Positions 52,019-62,040 of a stretch of DNA of 64,000 nucleotides are shown here, piece by piece (within the stretch, counting starts at the first letter, position 1; each line of letters begins with the position of its first letter). The translations under genes were made by a program, and so were the position numbers. The notes under the pieces were generated by a model. It was not told the origin of the DNA. It was given only the letters and a program-made list of their open reading frames with translations, and did not search any database. This DNA comes from Crocosphaera watsonii (GTDB taxonomy: Bacteria; Cyanobacteriota; Cyanobacteriia; Cyanobacteriales; Microcystaceae): assembly GCF_050563455.1 (NCBI RefSeq), contig NZ_CP191777.1, forward strand, positions 1,550,001 to 1,614,000, in the 5' to 3' direction.

Positions 52019-55000
52019 TTATTCTACACCTTCAATTCTGTCCTCAACTTCTTGATACAACTCTTGTAATCTTTCTAAGTTTTCTTCGGAGGTTTCCCAA
52101 TAACCTCGTCCGTTAACTTCCAGTAATGTACCGACCATTTTACGGAAAGAATTAGGGTTTAAATTCATCAGACGTTTACACATTTCTTCGTCTTCAATGA
52201 AGGTTGTATTTACGTCTTCATACACCCAGTTATCCACTGCGTCTGCGGTTGCACTCCATCCCATTGTATTCACTAACCGCTTAGAAAGTTCCCTCACACC
52301 TTCGTAACCATGAGATAACATTCCTTCGTACCATTTAGGGTTTAATAACTTGGTACGTGCATCTAAACGAACGGTTTCAGACAATGTACGGACTTGTGCA
52401 TTAGCAGTGGTTGTATCCGCAATATAAGCAGAGGGTTTTCTGCCATCATCTCGTAATTTTGCGACAACTTTTGTGGGATCAGAGTCGAAATAATGGGACA
52501 CATCTGTTAAACTAATTTCCGAAGAATCTAAGTTTTGGAAGGTTGCATCTGCCGTTTTTAACGCTGATTCAAACACTTTGCGGTTATCTTTCATGACACC
52601 AGGGTTATCTGAATCAAACGCGAAACTTTTACGGTTGAGATACATATCCTGTAACTCTTTTTCTTCTTCCCAACTGCTATTTTCTACCGCTAAGTTAACG
52701 TTAGAAGAGTAGGAACCAGAAGCGTTGGAAAAGATACGGGTAGCAGCTTCACGGAGGTTAATTCCCATGTCGTCTGCTTGCTGTATTGCGTGTTTCCGAA
52801 TATAGTTCATTTCGATGGGTTCGTCTGCTTCTGCTGCCATTTTAACCGCCTGATCTAAGAGGTTCATTTGGTTAATAAACAGGTCACGGAATACACCAGA
52901 ACAGTTGACTACCACATCAATACGAGGTCTTCCTAATTCTTCGAGAGAAATTAATTCTAACTTATTGACCCTTCCTAATGCGTCGGGTACGGGTTTAACT
53001 CCTACCATCCACATAATTTGTGCCAGGGACTCACCATAGGTTTTGATGTTATCTGTACCCCATAATACACAAGCAATTGTTTCGGGATAATTACCCCCAT
53101 TATCGATTTTTTGACGGGCAATTAAACGATCTACTACTATTTTTGCCGACTTGACCGCAGCTAAAGTTGGAATAGACTGCGGATCTAAGGCATGGATGTT
53201 TTTACCAGTAGGTAAAACGTTGGGGTTACGGATAGGATCACCACCGGGACCAGGTAATACATATTCCCCTTCTAATGCTTTTAGTAACCCTCCTAACTCA
53301 TTATCGGCACAAACCTGTTCTAAACAGAATTCGAGATACTCAAACAGGGGTTTTAACCTATCTTGATCAACTTCTGTGTAACTTAAATCGTGTAAAGTTT
53401 CCACCCAAGGGGCTTTTTTTCCCATGTTGAAAAAGTTAAGCTTGGATACAAGGGATACCCTTCCTTCTGCATTTATCTGGGCTTTTACTAAAGATGCTAC
53501 TGCTTCACGGGTTGCTAAAGTGATTTTTTGTAGCAGTTCCACATCTTCTAAAATACCCCGATCGCTGTTTTGATAGACTTCCTCAATGTCTCGGTCTAAA
53601 CTATCAGCAATAATGCGAGGTAAGGAGGTAATTTCTTCCTCTTCTCGGTCTAAAGATGCGATATTTACCAAAGTTGCGATCGCTTCTTCTGCGGTGGGTG
53701 GTTTACCAATAATATGAAGTCCACATGGTAATAAACGGGATTCAATTTCCATCAGTTTTCGATAAACCAAACCGACAATATTATCCCGTTCTTCTTGGTT
53801 CATATCTTTAGCATCTACATCAGGAAGTTCAATATCCTGATCTAAATTAACTAAGCGACATTTATCCATGATGGTGTTAACAATAGGAACACCACGCCCC
53901 CCGTCTTTTAAGGTTTGATAAGAACCAATTAACTCACTTAATTCTTTCAATCCTTTGTATAACCCTGCATTTTCAGCCGGTGGGGTTAAATAAGAGATGG
54001 TTTCTGCATAGCTGCGACGTTTAGCAATGGTCGCCTCACTGGGATTATTTGCCGCATAATAGTATAGGTTAGGAATGCTACCAATGAGACTATCGGGATA
54101 ACATTCACCAGACATTCCCATCTGTTTTCCTGGCATAAATTCCAAAGATCCGTGAGTTCCAAAATGGAGAACTGCGTCTGCTTTCCAAACTTGGTTTAAA
54201 TAGGTGTAATAAGCAGCAAACCCATGATGAGGACTGGCGGATCTTGAGAACAGTAACCGCATGGGATCGCCTTCATAACCAAAGGTGGGTTGTACCCCAA
54301 TAAAGACGTTACCAAAGTGTTTACCATAGATGAGTAAATTTTGTCCATCGCTGTTTAAGTTTCCTGGTGGGGGTCCCCAGTTTTCTTCTAAACGGACGGA
54401 ATAAGGGGTTAAGCGTTCGTATTGTTCCACGGACATACGATGGGCTATATTTAACTCAGGAGAAGCGTATTCTGCCTGTGCGTCGTGGATCACAGCTTCC
54501 ATCAAAGCTTTGGGAGAGTCGGGGAGATCCTGAAGGTCGTAACCATTTCCCTGTAAAGCCCTCATTACCTCATAAATAGACCCAAATACGTCTAAATAGG
54601 CGGCTGTTCCCACATTTCCTTTATCGGGAGGGAAACTAAACACAGTAATAGCTACTTTTTTATCTAGTTTAGGCTTCTTCCTTAAAGTAGCCCATTTCAT
54701 CGCCCGTTGGGCCACTGCTTCGATGCGATCTTGAAGTGCGATCGCCCGTCCTGTGTTTCCGTCCCGTCCTGAGAGTATAATGGGTTCGATGGCACCGTCT
54801 AACTCAGGGATGGCTATTTGTAAGGCAACTTGGATGGGGTGTAAACCCAGATCGCTTTCTTCCCATTCTTGGGTGGTTTGGAACACCAAGGGTAAGGCAC
54901 ACATATAGGGACGGTTAAGGCGTTTTAAAGATTCTATGGCCTTGGGATGGTCTTGACGCGCTGGACCCCCCACTAAGGCAAACCCTGTCAATGATACCAC

Positions 55001-56011
55001 TGTGTCAACTATAGGAACTGCTTCGACACCTTTAATACTCTTGTCCGAGAAATAAGCTTCTACTGGTTTAGAGAAGTCCAAACCTCCGGCAAACACAGGT
55101 AGCACTTTTGCCCCCATACATTCTAATTCTTGCACCATTGCTACATAATGTGCATCGTCTCCGGTGACAAGATGGGTTCGTTGTAAAATGATTCCAATGC
55201 AAGGGGCCAGGGGATCTTTTAAGTCCTCGGAAATGTCGCTACGACTGTTATACCATTCAAGATAGGAAGGGACATCTTCAAACATCTGCATGGATAAAGG
55301 ATGCCATATTCCCATGTCAGGATAAACCACAGGGTCTTTGTAGTCAACCTGTTTATCCTCGAACATATCGGGATAGGAATATTTATGGGCCAACATGACT
55401 AAGAAGTTTTCTAAGTTTTCAGAAGAACCACCTAACCAATATTGGAAACTTAACATAAAGTTGCGAGCATCTTGCGCTTTTTCCACCGGCAGATACTTAA
55501 GCACTTGAGGCAGTGTCCGCAATAACTTTAACATAGCATCCTGGAAACTTGCCCCAGAATTTTCCTTGCGTTTGCGCATAAACTGGGCGATCGCACTTTT
55601 GGACTGTCCCAACTGGGCCATGGAAAAGCTACCCAACTTATTTAAGCGCATTACTTGGGGCATTGAAGGGAATACCACAATCGCATCTATATTATCACGA
55701 TGGGGCTGTACTGCTTCAACCACTTTATCTGCTAAGTCTTCGATGAAGATTAAAGAAGCAATAAATAAGTTGGCTTCTGCCACATCTCGCTTAAATTCTT
55801 CGTAATTTTCAGAGTTTCTAAGTTCTTCGATGAAATAACCACTGATTTCGATTGCTAACTTAGGATTATCTTTATTAATAGCATTAACGGCTGCGGAAAG
55901 GGAACTCTGATACTGAGGTTCTAACACCACATAGACCACCTTGAGCAAAGAACGACCATTGGTTTCTTCTGGAACGATATGGCGAATGGTGGACTTGACG
56001 TTGGTAAACAT
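52019..56011 (-). CDS. chlH: Magnesium chelatase subunit H
   Basis: ChlH is the porphyrin-binding, catalytic subunit that inserts Mg into protoporphyrin IX with ChlI and ChlD, the first committed step of chlorophyll synthesis. The length of 1330 residues is standard. Recognisable stretches are an N-terminal DUF3479-type domain (KVVYVVLEPQYQSSLSAAVN), then the CobN-like part with ADAVLHFGTHGSLEFMPGKQ (about residues 610-630), GGPARQDHPKA and VLWGTDNIKTYGE. chlI and chlD are not in the window. It is monocistronic. Confidence 0.97.
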   Translation of the reverse strand: MFTNVKSTIRHIVPEETNGRSLLKVVYVVLEPQYQSSLSAAVNAINKDNPKLAIEISGYFIEELRNSENYEEFKRDVAEANLFIASLIFIEDLADKVVEAVQPHRDNIDAIVVFPSMPQVMRLNKLGSFSMAQLGQSKSAIAQFMRKRKENSGASFQDAMLKLLRTLPQVLKYLPVEKAQDARNFMLSFQYWLGGSSENLENFLVMLAHKYSYPDMFEDKQVDYKDPVVYPDMGIWHPLSMQMFEDVPSYLEWYNSRSDISEDLKDPLAPCIGIILQRTHLVTGDDAHYVAMVQELECMGAKVLPVFAGGLDFSKPVEAYFSDKSIKGVEAVPIVDTVVSLTGFALVGGPARQDHPKAIESLKRLNRPYMCALPLVFQTTQEWEESDLGLHPIQVALQIAIPELDGAIEPIILSGRDGNTGRAIALQDRIEAVAQRAMKWATLRKKPKLDKKVAITVFSFPPDKGNVGTAAYLDVFGSIYEVMRALQGNGYDLQDLPDSPKALMEAVIHDAQAEYASPELNIAHRMSVEQYERLTPYSVRLEENWGPPPGNLNSDGQNLLIYGKHFGNVFIGVQPTFGYEGDPMRLLFSRSASPHHGFAAYYTYLNQVWKADAVLHFGTHGSLEFMPGKQMGMSGECYPDSLIGSIPNLYYYAANNPSEATIAKRRSYAETISYLTPPAENAGLYKGLKELSELIGSYQTLKDGGRGVPIVNTIMDKCRLVNLDQDIELPDVDAKDMNQEERDNIVGLVYRKLMEIESRLLPCGLHIIGKPPTAEEAIATLVNIASLDREEEEITSLPRIIADSLDRDIEEVYQNSDRGILEDVELLQKITLATREAVASLVKAQINAEGRVSLVSKLNFFNMGKKAPWVETLHDLSYTEVDQDRLKPLFEYLEFCLEQVCADNELGGLLKALEGEYVLPGPGGDPIRNPNVLPTGKNIHALDPQSIPTLAAVKSAKIVVDRLIARQKIDNGGNYPETIACVLWGTDNIKTYGESLAQIMWMVGVKPVPDALGRVNKLELISLEELGRPRIDVVVNCSGVFRDLFINQMNLLDQAVKMAAEADEPIEMNYIRKHAIQQADDMGINLREAATRIFSNASGSYSSNVNLAVENSSWEEEKELQDMYLNRKSFAFDSDNPGVMKDNRKVFESALKTADATFQNLDSSEISLTDVSHYFDSDPTKVVAKLRDDGRKPSAYIADTTTANAQVRTLSETVRLDARTKLLNPKWYEGMLSHGYEGVRELSKRLVNTMGWSATADAVDNWVYEDVNTTFIEDEEMCKRLMNLNPNSFRKMVGTLLEVNGRGYWETSEENLERLQELYQEVEDRIEGVE

Positions 56012-56364
56012 ATATGGTATTGCTCCTGTGTTTTTATTAAGGTCTGAAACGGTGGGGACTCTGGCAACATCGGTTAAGAAGATTACTTGCCAAAATTAAT
56101 TAGCTCTCTATGTGTTTTTATCAGAAAACGACACCCTATGGAGCGTTTTATCGATGATTTGACACATTTTGTAAAGAAAAATGAAATATTTTGTTACAAA
56201 TATTGACAAATTTACTGAGTGTTTACTCAGTTTTAGTTTTACAAAAATTATTTATTTTATTATTGACAAATTTAGTATAAAGTGTGTATAAAATTTAATT
56301 GCTATAATGAAAATGAATTGAATGACATTAGGCGTTAATTATCATTGAACAAAATCAATGTATC
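56012..56364. promoter_or_regulatory. Shared upstream region of chlH and hicAB
   Basis: For the plus-strand toxin-antitoxin unit a strong promoter is visible: TTGACA at 56263-56268, an 18-bp spacer, and TATAAA at 56287-56292. A second TTGACAAATTTA lies 60 bp upstream, followed by the palindrome CTGAGT-gttt-ACTCAG at 56215-56230, a candidate operator. The chlH promoter must lie in the part nearest 56012, but I cannot place it. Confidence 0.55.
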
Positions 56365-56628
56365 ATGGATATTGATGAAGCTATCAAGGAACTTGAGAAT
56401 AGTAAAAACATTCGCTTTTCTCGACTAATGAAAATTACAGAACGTTTTTTTGATAAACCTAGAAATAGAGGATCAAGTCATTATCCTTTTAAAGTACCTT
56501 GGCAGGGAGAGCCTAGAATTAATTTACAAAAAGGAAAAGATGGCAAGGCAAAACCTTATCAAGTGAAACAAGTTAGGTTAGCATTAATAAAGCTTCAAAA
56601 AATAAAACGAGGAGAAACTAATGATTGA
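56365..56628 (+). CDS. hicA: HicA-like toxin
   Basis: An 87-residue basic protein. The dsRBD-like HicA pattern contains the conserved His region RGSSHYPFKVPWQGEPRINL and the basic C-terminus AKPYQVKQVRLALIKLQKIK. Family members are mRNA interferases. It overlaps the following antitoxin gene by 8 bases. The length is slightly above the family norm. Confidence 0.82.
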   Translation: MDIDEAIKELENSKNIRFSRLMKITERFFDKPRNRGSSHYPFKVPWQGEPRINLQKGKDGKAKPYQVKQVRLALIKLQKIKRGETND

Positions 56629-56848
56629 TATTTTAGAATACATTAAAAACTATTCTTATCTAGTTGAATTTTCATCAGAAGATGATGCTTATTTAGCCAA
56701 GTGTTTAGAATTGGGAATTATGGCACATGGTGACAGTCAAGAAGAAGCAATACAGGAAATTAAAGAAGCGGTTAGGGTTCATTTATTGATGTTACTAGAA
56801 GATGGTGAACAAATTCCAAAATATAAGTCAATTATGGTAAACTTATAA
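56621..56848 (+). CDS. hicB: HicB-like antitoxin
   Basis: A 75-residue acidic protein with the HicB fold pattern: YLVEFSSEDDAYLAKCLELG and HGDSQEEAIQEIKEAVRVHL. It lacks a separate DNA-binding domain. It is translationally coupled to hicA. Confidence 0.85.
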   Translation: MIDILEYIKNYSYLVEFSSEDDAYLAKCLELGIMAHGDSQEEAIQEIKEAVRVHLLMLLEDGEQIPKYKSIMVNL

Positions 56849-56885
56849 TTAATATAAATTAATCACGATAAATCATTAAAGCTTT

Positions 56886-57374
56886 ATGGTTTCTCAATCA
56901 CTTTCAGATGAACTAATTTGGCAAGATATACTAACTCAGTCATATCTAACAGAAATTTTAGATGTTAAGCTTAAGCGTAGTAAAGTGAAAGGAATTGATA
57001 GGTTGAATATCTATCAGTTTTTTAAGCAATCTAATCAACATATTGACAATATTCAAACCAAATGCTTACAAGGAAATTATAGGTTTTCACCCTATCTCGA
57101 AAATTTAAAATCTAAAGGAAAAGACAAAAAACCTAGAGTTATCTCTATTCCTACTGTACGAGATAGAATTGTTTTGTTGGCACTCAAAGAACTTTTGGTT
57201 AAAATTTTTCCTGAATGTGTTCCTAAAGAACTACCTAATACATACATTAATGACATAAAGAATCTTATCCCTAACTTAGAACTTGAATCCACTAATATTA
57301 TTAGAACTGACATAAAAAATTTTTATATTTTTTATGTCATTATACCATATATTCAGATGTTAATTCGATCTTAA
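56886..57374 (+). pseudogene. Reverse transcriptase, N-terminal fragment
   Basis: The frame carries RT blocks before the catalytic YxDD: KRSKVKGIDRLNIYQFFKQS, GNYRFSPYLENLKSKGKDKK, PRVISIPTVRDRIVLLALKE and IIRTDIKNFY (the first catalytic Asp region). Right after KNFY it degenerates (IFYVIIPYIQ) and stops. The palm, YxDD and thumb are missing. The motif style is closer to retron or abortive-infection (UG-type) RTs than to group II intron maturases, but the class cannot be fixed. It is 37 bp after hicB. Confidence 0.75.
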
Positions 57375-57377
57375 TTA

Positions 57378-57485
57378 ATGATAATAAGGACAGAATACAA
57401 ACACATTGTTCTCAATGAGAATCACATTCCTATTATCGAAGGAACAACCTTAAAATTCGTAGAGTTAAAGAGTGATTATCAATGA
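57378..57485 (+). pseudogene. DUF433-like antitoxin fragment
   Basis: A 35-codon frame MIIRTEYKHIVLNENHIPII then EGTTLKFVELKSDYQ, which resembles the N-terminus of DUF433 (VapB45-like) proteins. The rest is not present. Further fragments (ERHYYYPDGQKKLFREY) follow up to about 57590 in a frame with a stop. Decayed. Confidence 0.4.
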
Positions 57486-57631
57486 TTATATTTCTAAATA
57501 ACCTTCAAAAACAGTTCTGGAGATTATTCCTGCCTCAGAACGACATTATTATTACCCTGACGGTCAAAAAAAATTGTTTAGAGAATATTAAGCTTATAAT
57601 ATACTCTTAAGTTGTTGTGTGTGGGAATAAA

Positions 57632-59812
57632 ATGCTTAAACCACTTAAAAATAAACGTCCTCTTCTGATTCTATCTAGTCTCGCGTTACTAGGTTCTATC
57701 AGCACTGTTGCCCTAACTCCGAAAGTCTTAGAATGGTTTGAAACAAGACAACAGGCAAAAATCGAAACCGCCCTGGAAGAAGACATTAACCAGCCATCTC
57801 TTGTCTTAACCCTAGCCGAAGTTCCAGAAAAACAAAGACGAGAACAACTAGAAGCGATCGCGGCTTCTAAAAATCTCTCCTTAGAAAGAAGTAGGGCCCG
57901 TTATTTGTTAGCTAGTGATCTGCTCAAAGAATACGAAGGTGGGCCAGCTTTACGGCAACTGGAAAGGTTAGAAAAAGAATATCCTCCCATGAAGCCCTAC
58001 ATTCTCCTTAAAAGGGGTCGTGGTTACGAGCTAAGCAATGAAACTGACTTAGCTCAAGCAACCTGGAAAGAACTAATAGAAACCTATCCCGACTCTTTAG
58101 CCTCTGCCAAAGCATTATATAAACTGGGAAACTATGACCCTAGTTATTGGGATCAAGGGATCGAACGATTTCCCCAACACCCCAATATTCAAGCAGTTAT
58201 CCGTCAAAGGTTAAAAGAAAACCCCAAGCAACCTCAACTATTGCTGTTATTAGCAAAATACGCAGCCAATGATCCCCAAAGCAACCCCATACGCGATCGC
58301 TTAGTTAACCAATATGCGGCACAACTTACCCCCGAAGACTGGCAAATAATCGCCGATGGTTACTGGATAGTCAACGACTATTACAAAGCGGCGATCGCTT
58401 ACCAAAAAGCCCCCAAAACCCCCCAAAATTACTATCGCATTGCTAGGGGACAGCAACTACAACCTCGAGGTAATAACAGAGAAACGGTGATCGCCGCCTA
58501 TCGTCAACTCATGTTTGGCTTCCCTGAAGCGGAGGAAACAGCCTTAGCCCTGAAAAGATTGGCTCAATTATCCCCTCCACAGACCGCTATAACTTATTTG
58601 GACGAAATTATCAAAAAATTCCCCGAACAAGCCCCGGATGCTCTTTTAGAAAAGGCTAAATTGCTCGATAAACTGAATGGGGGTGCAGAAGCGGCCGCAG
58701 TTCGTCAAAACCTTTTATCTGAATATGCCAACTCCGACGCAACGGCAAAATATCGTTGGCAAATGGCTCAACAAGCAGCAGAGAAGGGAGATGCCCTCGA
58801 AGCTTGGACTTGGGCCCAACCCATCACCACCAATAACTCTGATAGTTCTATTGCTCCCAAAGCTGGCTTTTGGGTAGGGAAATGGGCGCAAAAATTGGGT
58901 CGTATCCAAGATTCTCAATCTGCTTTTCAACACGTTGTTGCCCGTCATCCCCAATCCTACTATGCTTGGCGATCGGCGGTACAGTTGGGCTGGAATGTGG
59001 GTAATTTTAATAATATTCGTCAAATGTTGCCCCAAGTCAATAAACCCACCAGCCGTCCTCTTCCTCCTGCTGGTTCTCCCATGTTTAAGGAGTTATATCG
59101 TTTGGGAGAAGATCAGGATGCCATTACTTTATTCCAAGCAGAAATCGGCTATAAACCCACCTTAACCGTTAATGAAGGGTTTACGGATGCTTTATTAAAA
59201 TTAGTTCAAGGAAAAAATCTTCAGGGAATTAATCAAGTTTGGTTTCTTCAGAAAAAAGATGATCCCGAACAACAAAAAGAATGGCAAGAACTCAGAAAAA
59301 CTGATAAATATTGGCAAACATTGTTCCCTTTTCCTTTTTATGATCCCATTACCGAATGGTCTGATCGTCGTAAACTAAACCCTCTTTTAGTTACTTCTTT
59401 AATGCGTCAAGAATCCCGTTTTGAACCAGAAATTAAGTCACCAGTTGGGGCAACTGGTTTAATGCAGGTAATGCCCGCAACGGGGGAATGGGTAGCTAAT
59501 AAAATTAGTTTAGAAGATTATTCTTTAACCGATCCTGATGATAATATTAATTTAGGAACTTGGTACTTAAATTATACCCATTCTAAATATAGTAATAACT
59601 CTTTATTAGCCATCGCCAGTTACAACGCAGGACCGGGTAATGTTTCAAAATGGGTGAGAAGATATCAAGTTAGTGATCCTGATCTTTTTGTGGAAAAAAT
59701 ACCTTTCCGAGAAACAAAAGGATATGTAGAAACTGTCTTTGGTAATTATTGGAATTATCTAAGGATTTATAACCCAGAAATTTCTCAATTATTGGAAAGA
59801 TATAACAAATAA
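57632..59812 (+). CDS. Soluble lytic murein transglycosylase (Slt-like)
   Basis: A 726-residue periplasmic enzyme that cleaves peptidoglycan. An N-terminal signal anchor (PLLILSSLALLGSISTVALT) is followed by a long superhelical TPR-like region (about residues 70-560). A C-terminal SLT domain has the catalytic Glu in LMRQESRFEPEIKSPVGATG (about residue 592), then LMQVMPATGEWVA and SYNAGPGNVSKWV. I chose ATG 57632; a GTG five codons upstream is also in frame. It is monocistronic. Confidence 0.92.
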   Translation: MLKPLKNKRPLLILSSLALLGSISTVALTPKVLEWFETRQQAKIETALEEDINQPSLVLTLAEVPEKQRREQLEAIAASKNLSLERSRARYLLASDLLKEYEGGPALRQLERLEKEYPPMKPYILLKRGRGYELSNETDLAQATWKELIETYPDSLASAKALYKLGNYDPSYWDQGIERFPQHPNIQAVIRQRLKENPKQPQLLLLLAKYAANDPQSNPIRDRLVNQYAAQLTPEDWQIIADGYWIVNDYYKAAIAYQKAPKTPQNYYRIARGQQLQPRGNNRETVIAAYRQLMFGFPEAEETALALKRLAQLSPPQTAITYLDEIIKKFPEQAPDALLEKAKLLDKLNGGAEAAAVRQNLLSEYANSDATAKYRWQMAQQAAEKGDALEAWTWAQPITTNNSDSSIAPKAGFWVGKWAQKLGRIQDSQSAFQHVVARHPQSYYAWRSAVQLGWNVGNFNNIRQMLPQVNKPTSRPLPPAGSPMFKELYRLGEDQDAITLFQAEIGYKPTLTVNEGFTDALLKLVQGKNLQGINQVWFLQKKDDPEQQKEWQELRKTDKYWQTLFPFPFYDPITEWSDRRKLNPLLVTSLMRQESRFEPEIKSPVGATGLMQVMPATGEWVANKISLEDYSLTDPDDNINLGTWYLNYTHSKYSNNSLLAIASYNAGPGNVSKWVRRYQVSDPDLFVEKIPFRETKGYVETVFGNYWNYLRIYNPEISQLLERYNK

Positions 59813-59939
59813 CCAGTTTTTCAGTTATCAGTGAACAGTAACCAGTTATTAATTATTGGTTTCTTGTCACTGCTGACTATTCTCTATATAGTTAAACAGG
59901 TAAACTAAAGCCATTACCCTTGAGATACTTTAATTTAGT

Positions 59940-60128
59940 TCATTCTTGATAATCAGTATTAATAGTTACTTCGAGGGTATTTTCATCTACTTCTATATAA
60001 ATAACATTAGGGCGACAACATACCTGACAGTCCTCAATATAAGATTGATAGTTGCCGGAACTAATATCTATAAAAGTTGTACTAGATTCTCCACAAAAAG
60101 CACAAGTATAGTCTGCTGTTGTTTCCAT
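59940..60128 (-). CDS. CPXCG-motif cysteine-rich small protein
   Basis: A 62-residue protein with two Cys pairs (CAFCGESS and CQVCCRPN) forming a likely zinc ribbon, and a C-terminal strand EVDENTLEVTINTDYQ. It matches the small CPXCG family. The role is unknown. It is last in a run of four minus-strand genes. Confidence 0.82.
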   Translation of the reverse strand: METTADYTCAFCGESSTTFIDISSGNYQSYIEDCQVCCRPNVIYIEVDENTLEVTINTDYQE

Positions 60129-60143
60129 AGTTTTTTACTATCC

Positions 60144-60470
60144 TTAATTTTTTTCTCTATAACGACATTCGGGTTCAGGAAAATTATACGGACATTCTAG
60201 GTAAAGCATTTTTCCTTTGCGATCGTCAGCCCGACAGTTAAGCCACCCGTTATTATTGCTATCAACCCCTTCGCATTCAATGGCATTGAGACTATAACCT
60301 CTGGCAAATAATCTCAGTTTTTTCTCAGCGGTTTGTCGAATTTGACGACTTTCTGGGTTTTCTAAGAGGTTAGAAACAGAAATGATCAGAATTACGGCGA
60401 TTATTATCACCGCAATTAAAAGGTTAACCGGATCAAAGAAAGACGGTTGATTTTCCTTTGAGTTATTCAC
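60144..60470 (-). CDS. Hypothetical single-pass membrane protein
   Basis: A 108-residue protein. The membrane helix lies at about residues 16-34 (LLIAVIIIAVILIISVSNLL). The C-terminal domain has three to four Cys (NAIECEGVD, GWLNCRADD, LECPYN, PECRYRE) that could form disulfides outside the cytoplasm. It overlaps the upstream gene by 8 bases, so it is co-transcribed. No family is recognised. Confidence 0.65.
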   Translation of the reverse strand: MNNSKENQPSFFDPVNLLIAVIIIAVILIISVSNLLENPESRQIRQTAEKKLRLFARGYSLNAIECEGVDSNNNGWLNCRADDRKGKMLYLECPYNFPEPECRYREKN

Positions 60471-60678
60471 CGTAACACCGATAAGAATCTAATTCTCGTA
60501 ATAAAGAAAATGCAGCACTTTCTGACTTAGCAATAGGTTGAAGTCGATCTATCACCTTGGATAGTTGATCCCCAGTGGTTGGACTTTCTAGCAAAGGAAC
60601 CTCGGGAAAAACTTGAGAAAAAGCTTTAATTCTTTCTCTAGTTTTCCAGGGTAACGGAATTAATTTTTTTGTTTTCAT
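60463..60678 (-). CDS. Small hypothetical protein
   Basis: A 71-residue protein (KKLIPLPWKTRERIKAFSQV; IAKSESAAFSLLRELDSYRC). It overlaps the DUF2811 gene by 4 bases (ATGA) and the following gene by 8 bases, so the three form a coupled operon. Not recognised. Confidence 0.6.
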   Translation of the reverse strand: MKTKKLIPLPWKTRERIKAFSQVFPEVPLLESPTTGDQLSKVIDRLQPIAKSESAAFSLLRELDSYRCYGE

Positions 60679-60887
60679 TGGTCTAACATCTTCTGTGAAT
60701 TGTTGGTGCAGTCGTATAAACCAGATAGATAAGAATTCAAGGGACTTTTTTGGTTAGTTAAAAAGTTAGAAACGGCTAAGGAAATAACTTCATTAAATCC
60801 TAACGGGGCATGATTTTCAATAAAGTTCGTGAGTAAAACATAGGTTTCTTCTGGTATTTCGACTTCAAGAGCGATAGTAGTTTTCAT
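60675..60887 (-). CDS. DUF2811-like protein
   Basis: A 70-residue protein matching the small cyanobacterial DUF2811 pattern: ALEVEIPEETYVLLTNFIEN, then NEVISLAVSNFLTNQ. It is the first gene of the coupled operon. Function unknown. Confidence 0.75.
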   Translation of the reverse strand: MKTTIALEVEIPEETYVLLTNFIENHAPLGFNEVISLAVSNFLTNQKSPLNSYLSGLYDCTNNSQKMLDQ

Positions 60888-61149
60888 GTCTTTTCCTCAC
60901 AAAGATAACAATATAATGGATAAACTTGGTATCATTTTATTATATAGAGCATAGTTTTAAACAAGCTACATTATTGAGATATACTGAATTATTTATTCTT
61001 GAGAAGAACCAAGTAATAAAAAGACGCACTAATTATAAATAGATACGTTTATTTTCCTAGAGATTACCTCCGACTTATGTATATTAACATAGGATACAAA
61101 AAAAGTGATTATAAGTTTTTAAACAAGAATTAACCGAATACTTTTCCCC

Positions 61150-61290
61150 ATGAATTCCCAAAAGTCTATTATTTGGTTTTTTATTGTTGAAAAGTTAGAA
61201 AAGGCTGGGGAAAATTTAGTGGAATCTGTGGAAAATCCTCATGAGGGTGTGAAAAAAATTTTGGAAATCAAGAATGAAAATTTTGGTTAA
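61150..61290 (+). CDS. Candidate 46-residue small protein
   Basis: ATG to TAA. The sequence is amphipathic and charged (FFIVEKLEKAGENLVESVEN and GVKKILEIKNENFG), with codon use like the neighbours. It lies convergent to pyrE with a 16-bp gap. A ribosome site is not clear. Plausible but unproven. Confidence 0.4.
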   Translation: MNSQKSIIWFFIVEKLEKAGENLVESVENPHEGVKKILEIKNENFG

Positions 61291-61306
61291 GAAGAGAGGG
61301 ATAATT

Positions 61307-61885
61307 TTAATTTTGATAGTACCTTTGTATGTCGCTAATGGAGAATAAGGCTTGAAAAGTTAACCCTTGACTGTCATAAAAAGCGGACCCTCCTTGTTCT
61401 CGATCCACCAAAGCAAGAATTGTATTAACGGTGTAGCCAACGGCCCGTAATCTTTCAACGGCCAACATAGCTGACTTACCAGTTGTGACTACATCTTCTA
61501 AGACAACCACCGTCGCCCCTGGGGAAAGAGTTGGCCCTTCGATATAAGCTTGGGTTCCGTGTCCTTTAGCTTCTTTGCGAATAATTAAGGCAGGAATGGG
61601 GCAGTTTTCATAAGCAGACACCACACTGACCGCACTAACAATAGGATCAGCCCCCAAGGTTAACCCGGCCACTCCTTGAGTGTTGGGGGGCAACATGGAT
61701 AATAATAAGCGTCCAATAGCCAAAGCCCCATCAGCCCTCAGTGTCACCTGTTTTCCATTGATATAGTAACTACTTTTCTGACCGGAAGACAGGGTAAAGT
61801 CCCCTTCTTTGTAAGCTAACTTAACGAATAAATCTAAAAGATAGGTGCGTAACTCTGATAAATCGGCAGTTGCAACGGAAATCAT
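61307..61885 (-). CDS. pyrE: Orotate phosphoribosyltransferase
   Basis: PyrE makes orotidine monophosphate from orotate and PRPP in pyrimidine synthesis. The 192-residue protein has FTLSSGQKSSYYINGKQVTL, the Lys-containing loop IIRKEAKGHGTQAYIEG, and the PRPP-binding motif TVVVLEDVVTTGKSAMLAVE. It is monocistronic and divergent from the SLH gene. Confidence 0.95.
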   Translation of the reverse strand: MISVATADLSELRTYLLDLFVKLAYKEGDFTLSSGQKSSYYINGKQVTLRADGALAIGRLLLSMLPPNTQGVAGLTLGADPIVSAVSVVSAYENCPIPALIIRKEAKGHGTQAYIEGPTLSPGATVVVLEDVVTTGKSAMLAVERLRAVGYTVNTILALVDREQGGSAFYDSQGLTFQALFSISDIQRYYQN

Positions 61886-62040
61886 AGAAAAAGTACCACA
61901 GGTGACATTAACAATGATAAAACTTAATTAACTGAATCGGGCAATCTTCAGACCCCAACAGAAAAATTAGCTAAAATACGGGTGGTTAGTTACCCTGACC
62001 TATCTTTTAGTTAAATTGATTGTGAGGAGATGAAACAAAA

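Noticed and set aside
58715..59035. Minus-strand 106-codon frame opposite the transglycosylase gene
   Set aside because: Shadow frame; composition follows the coding strand.
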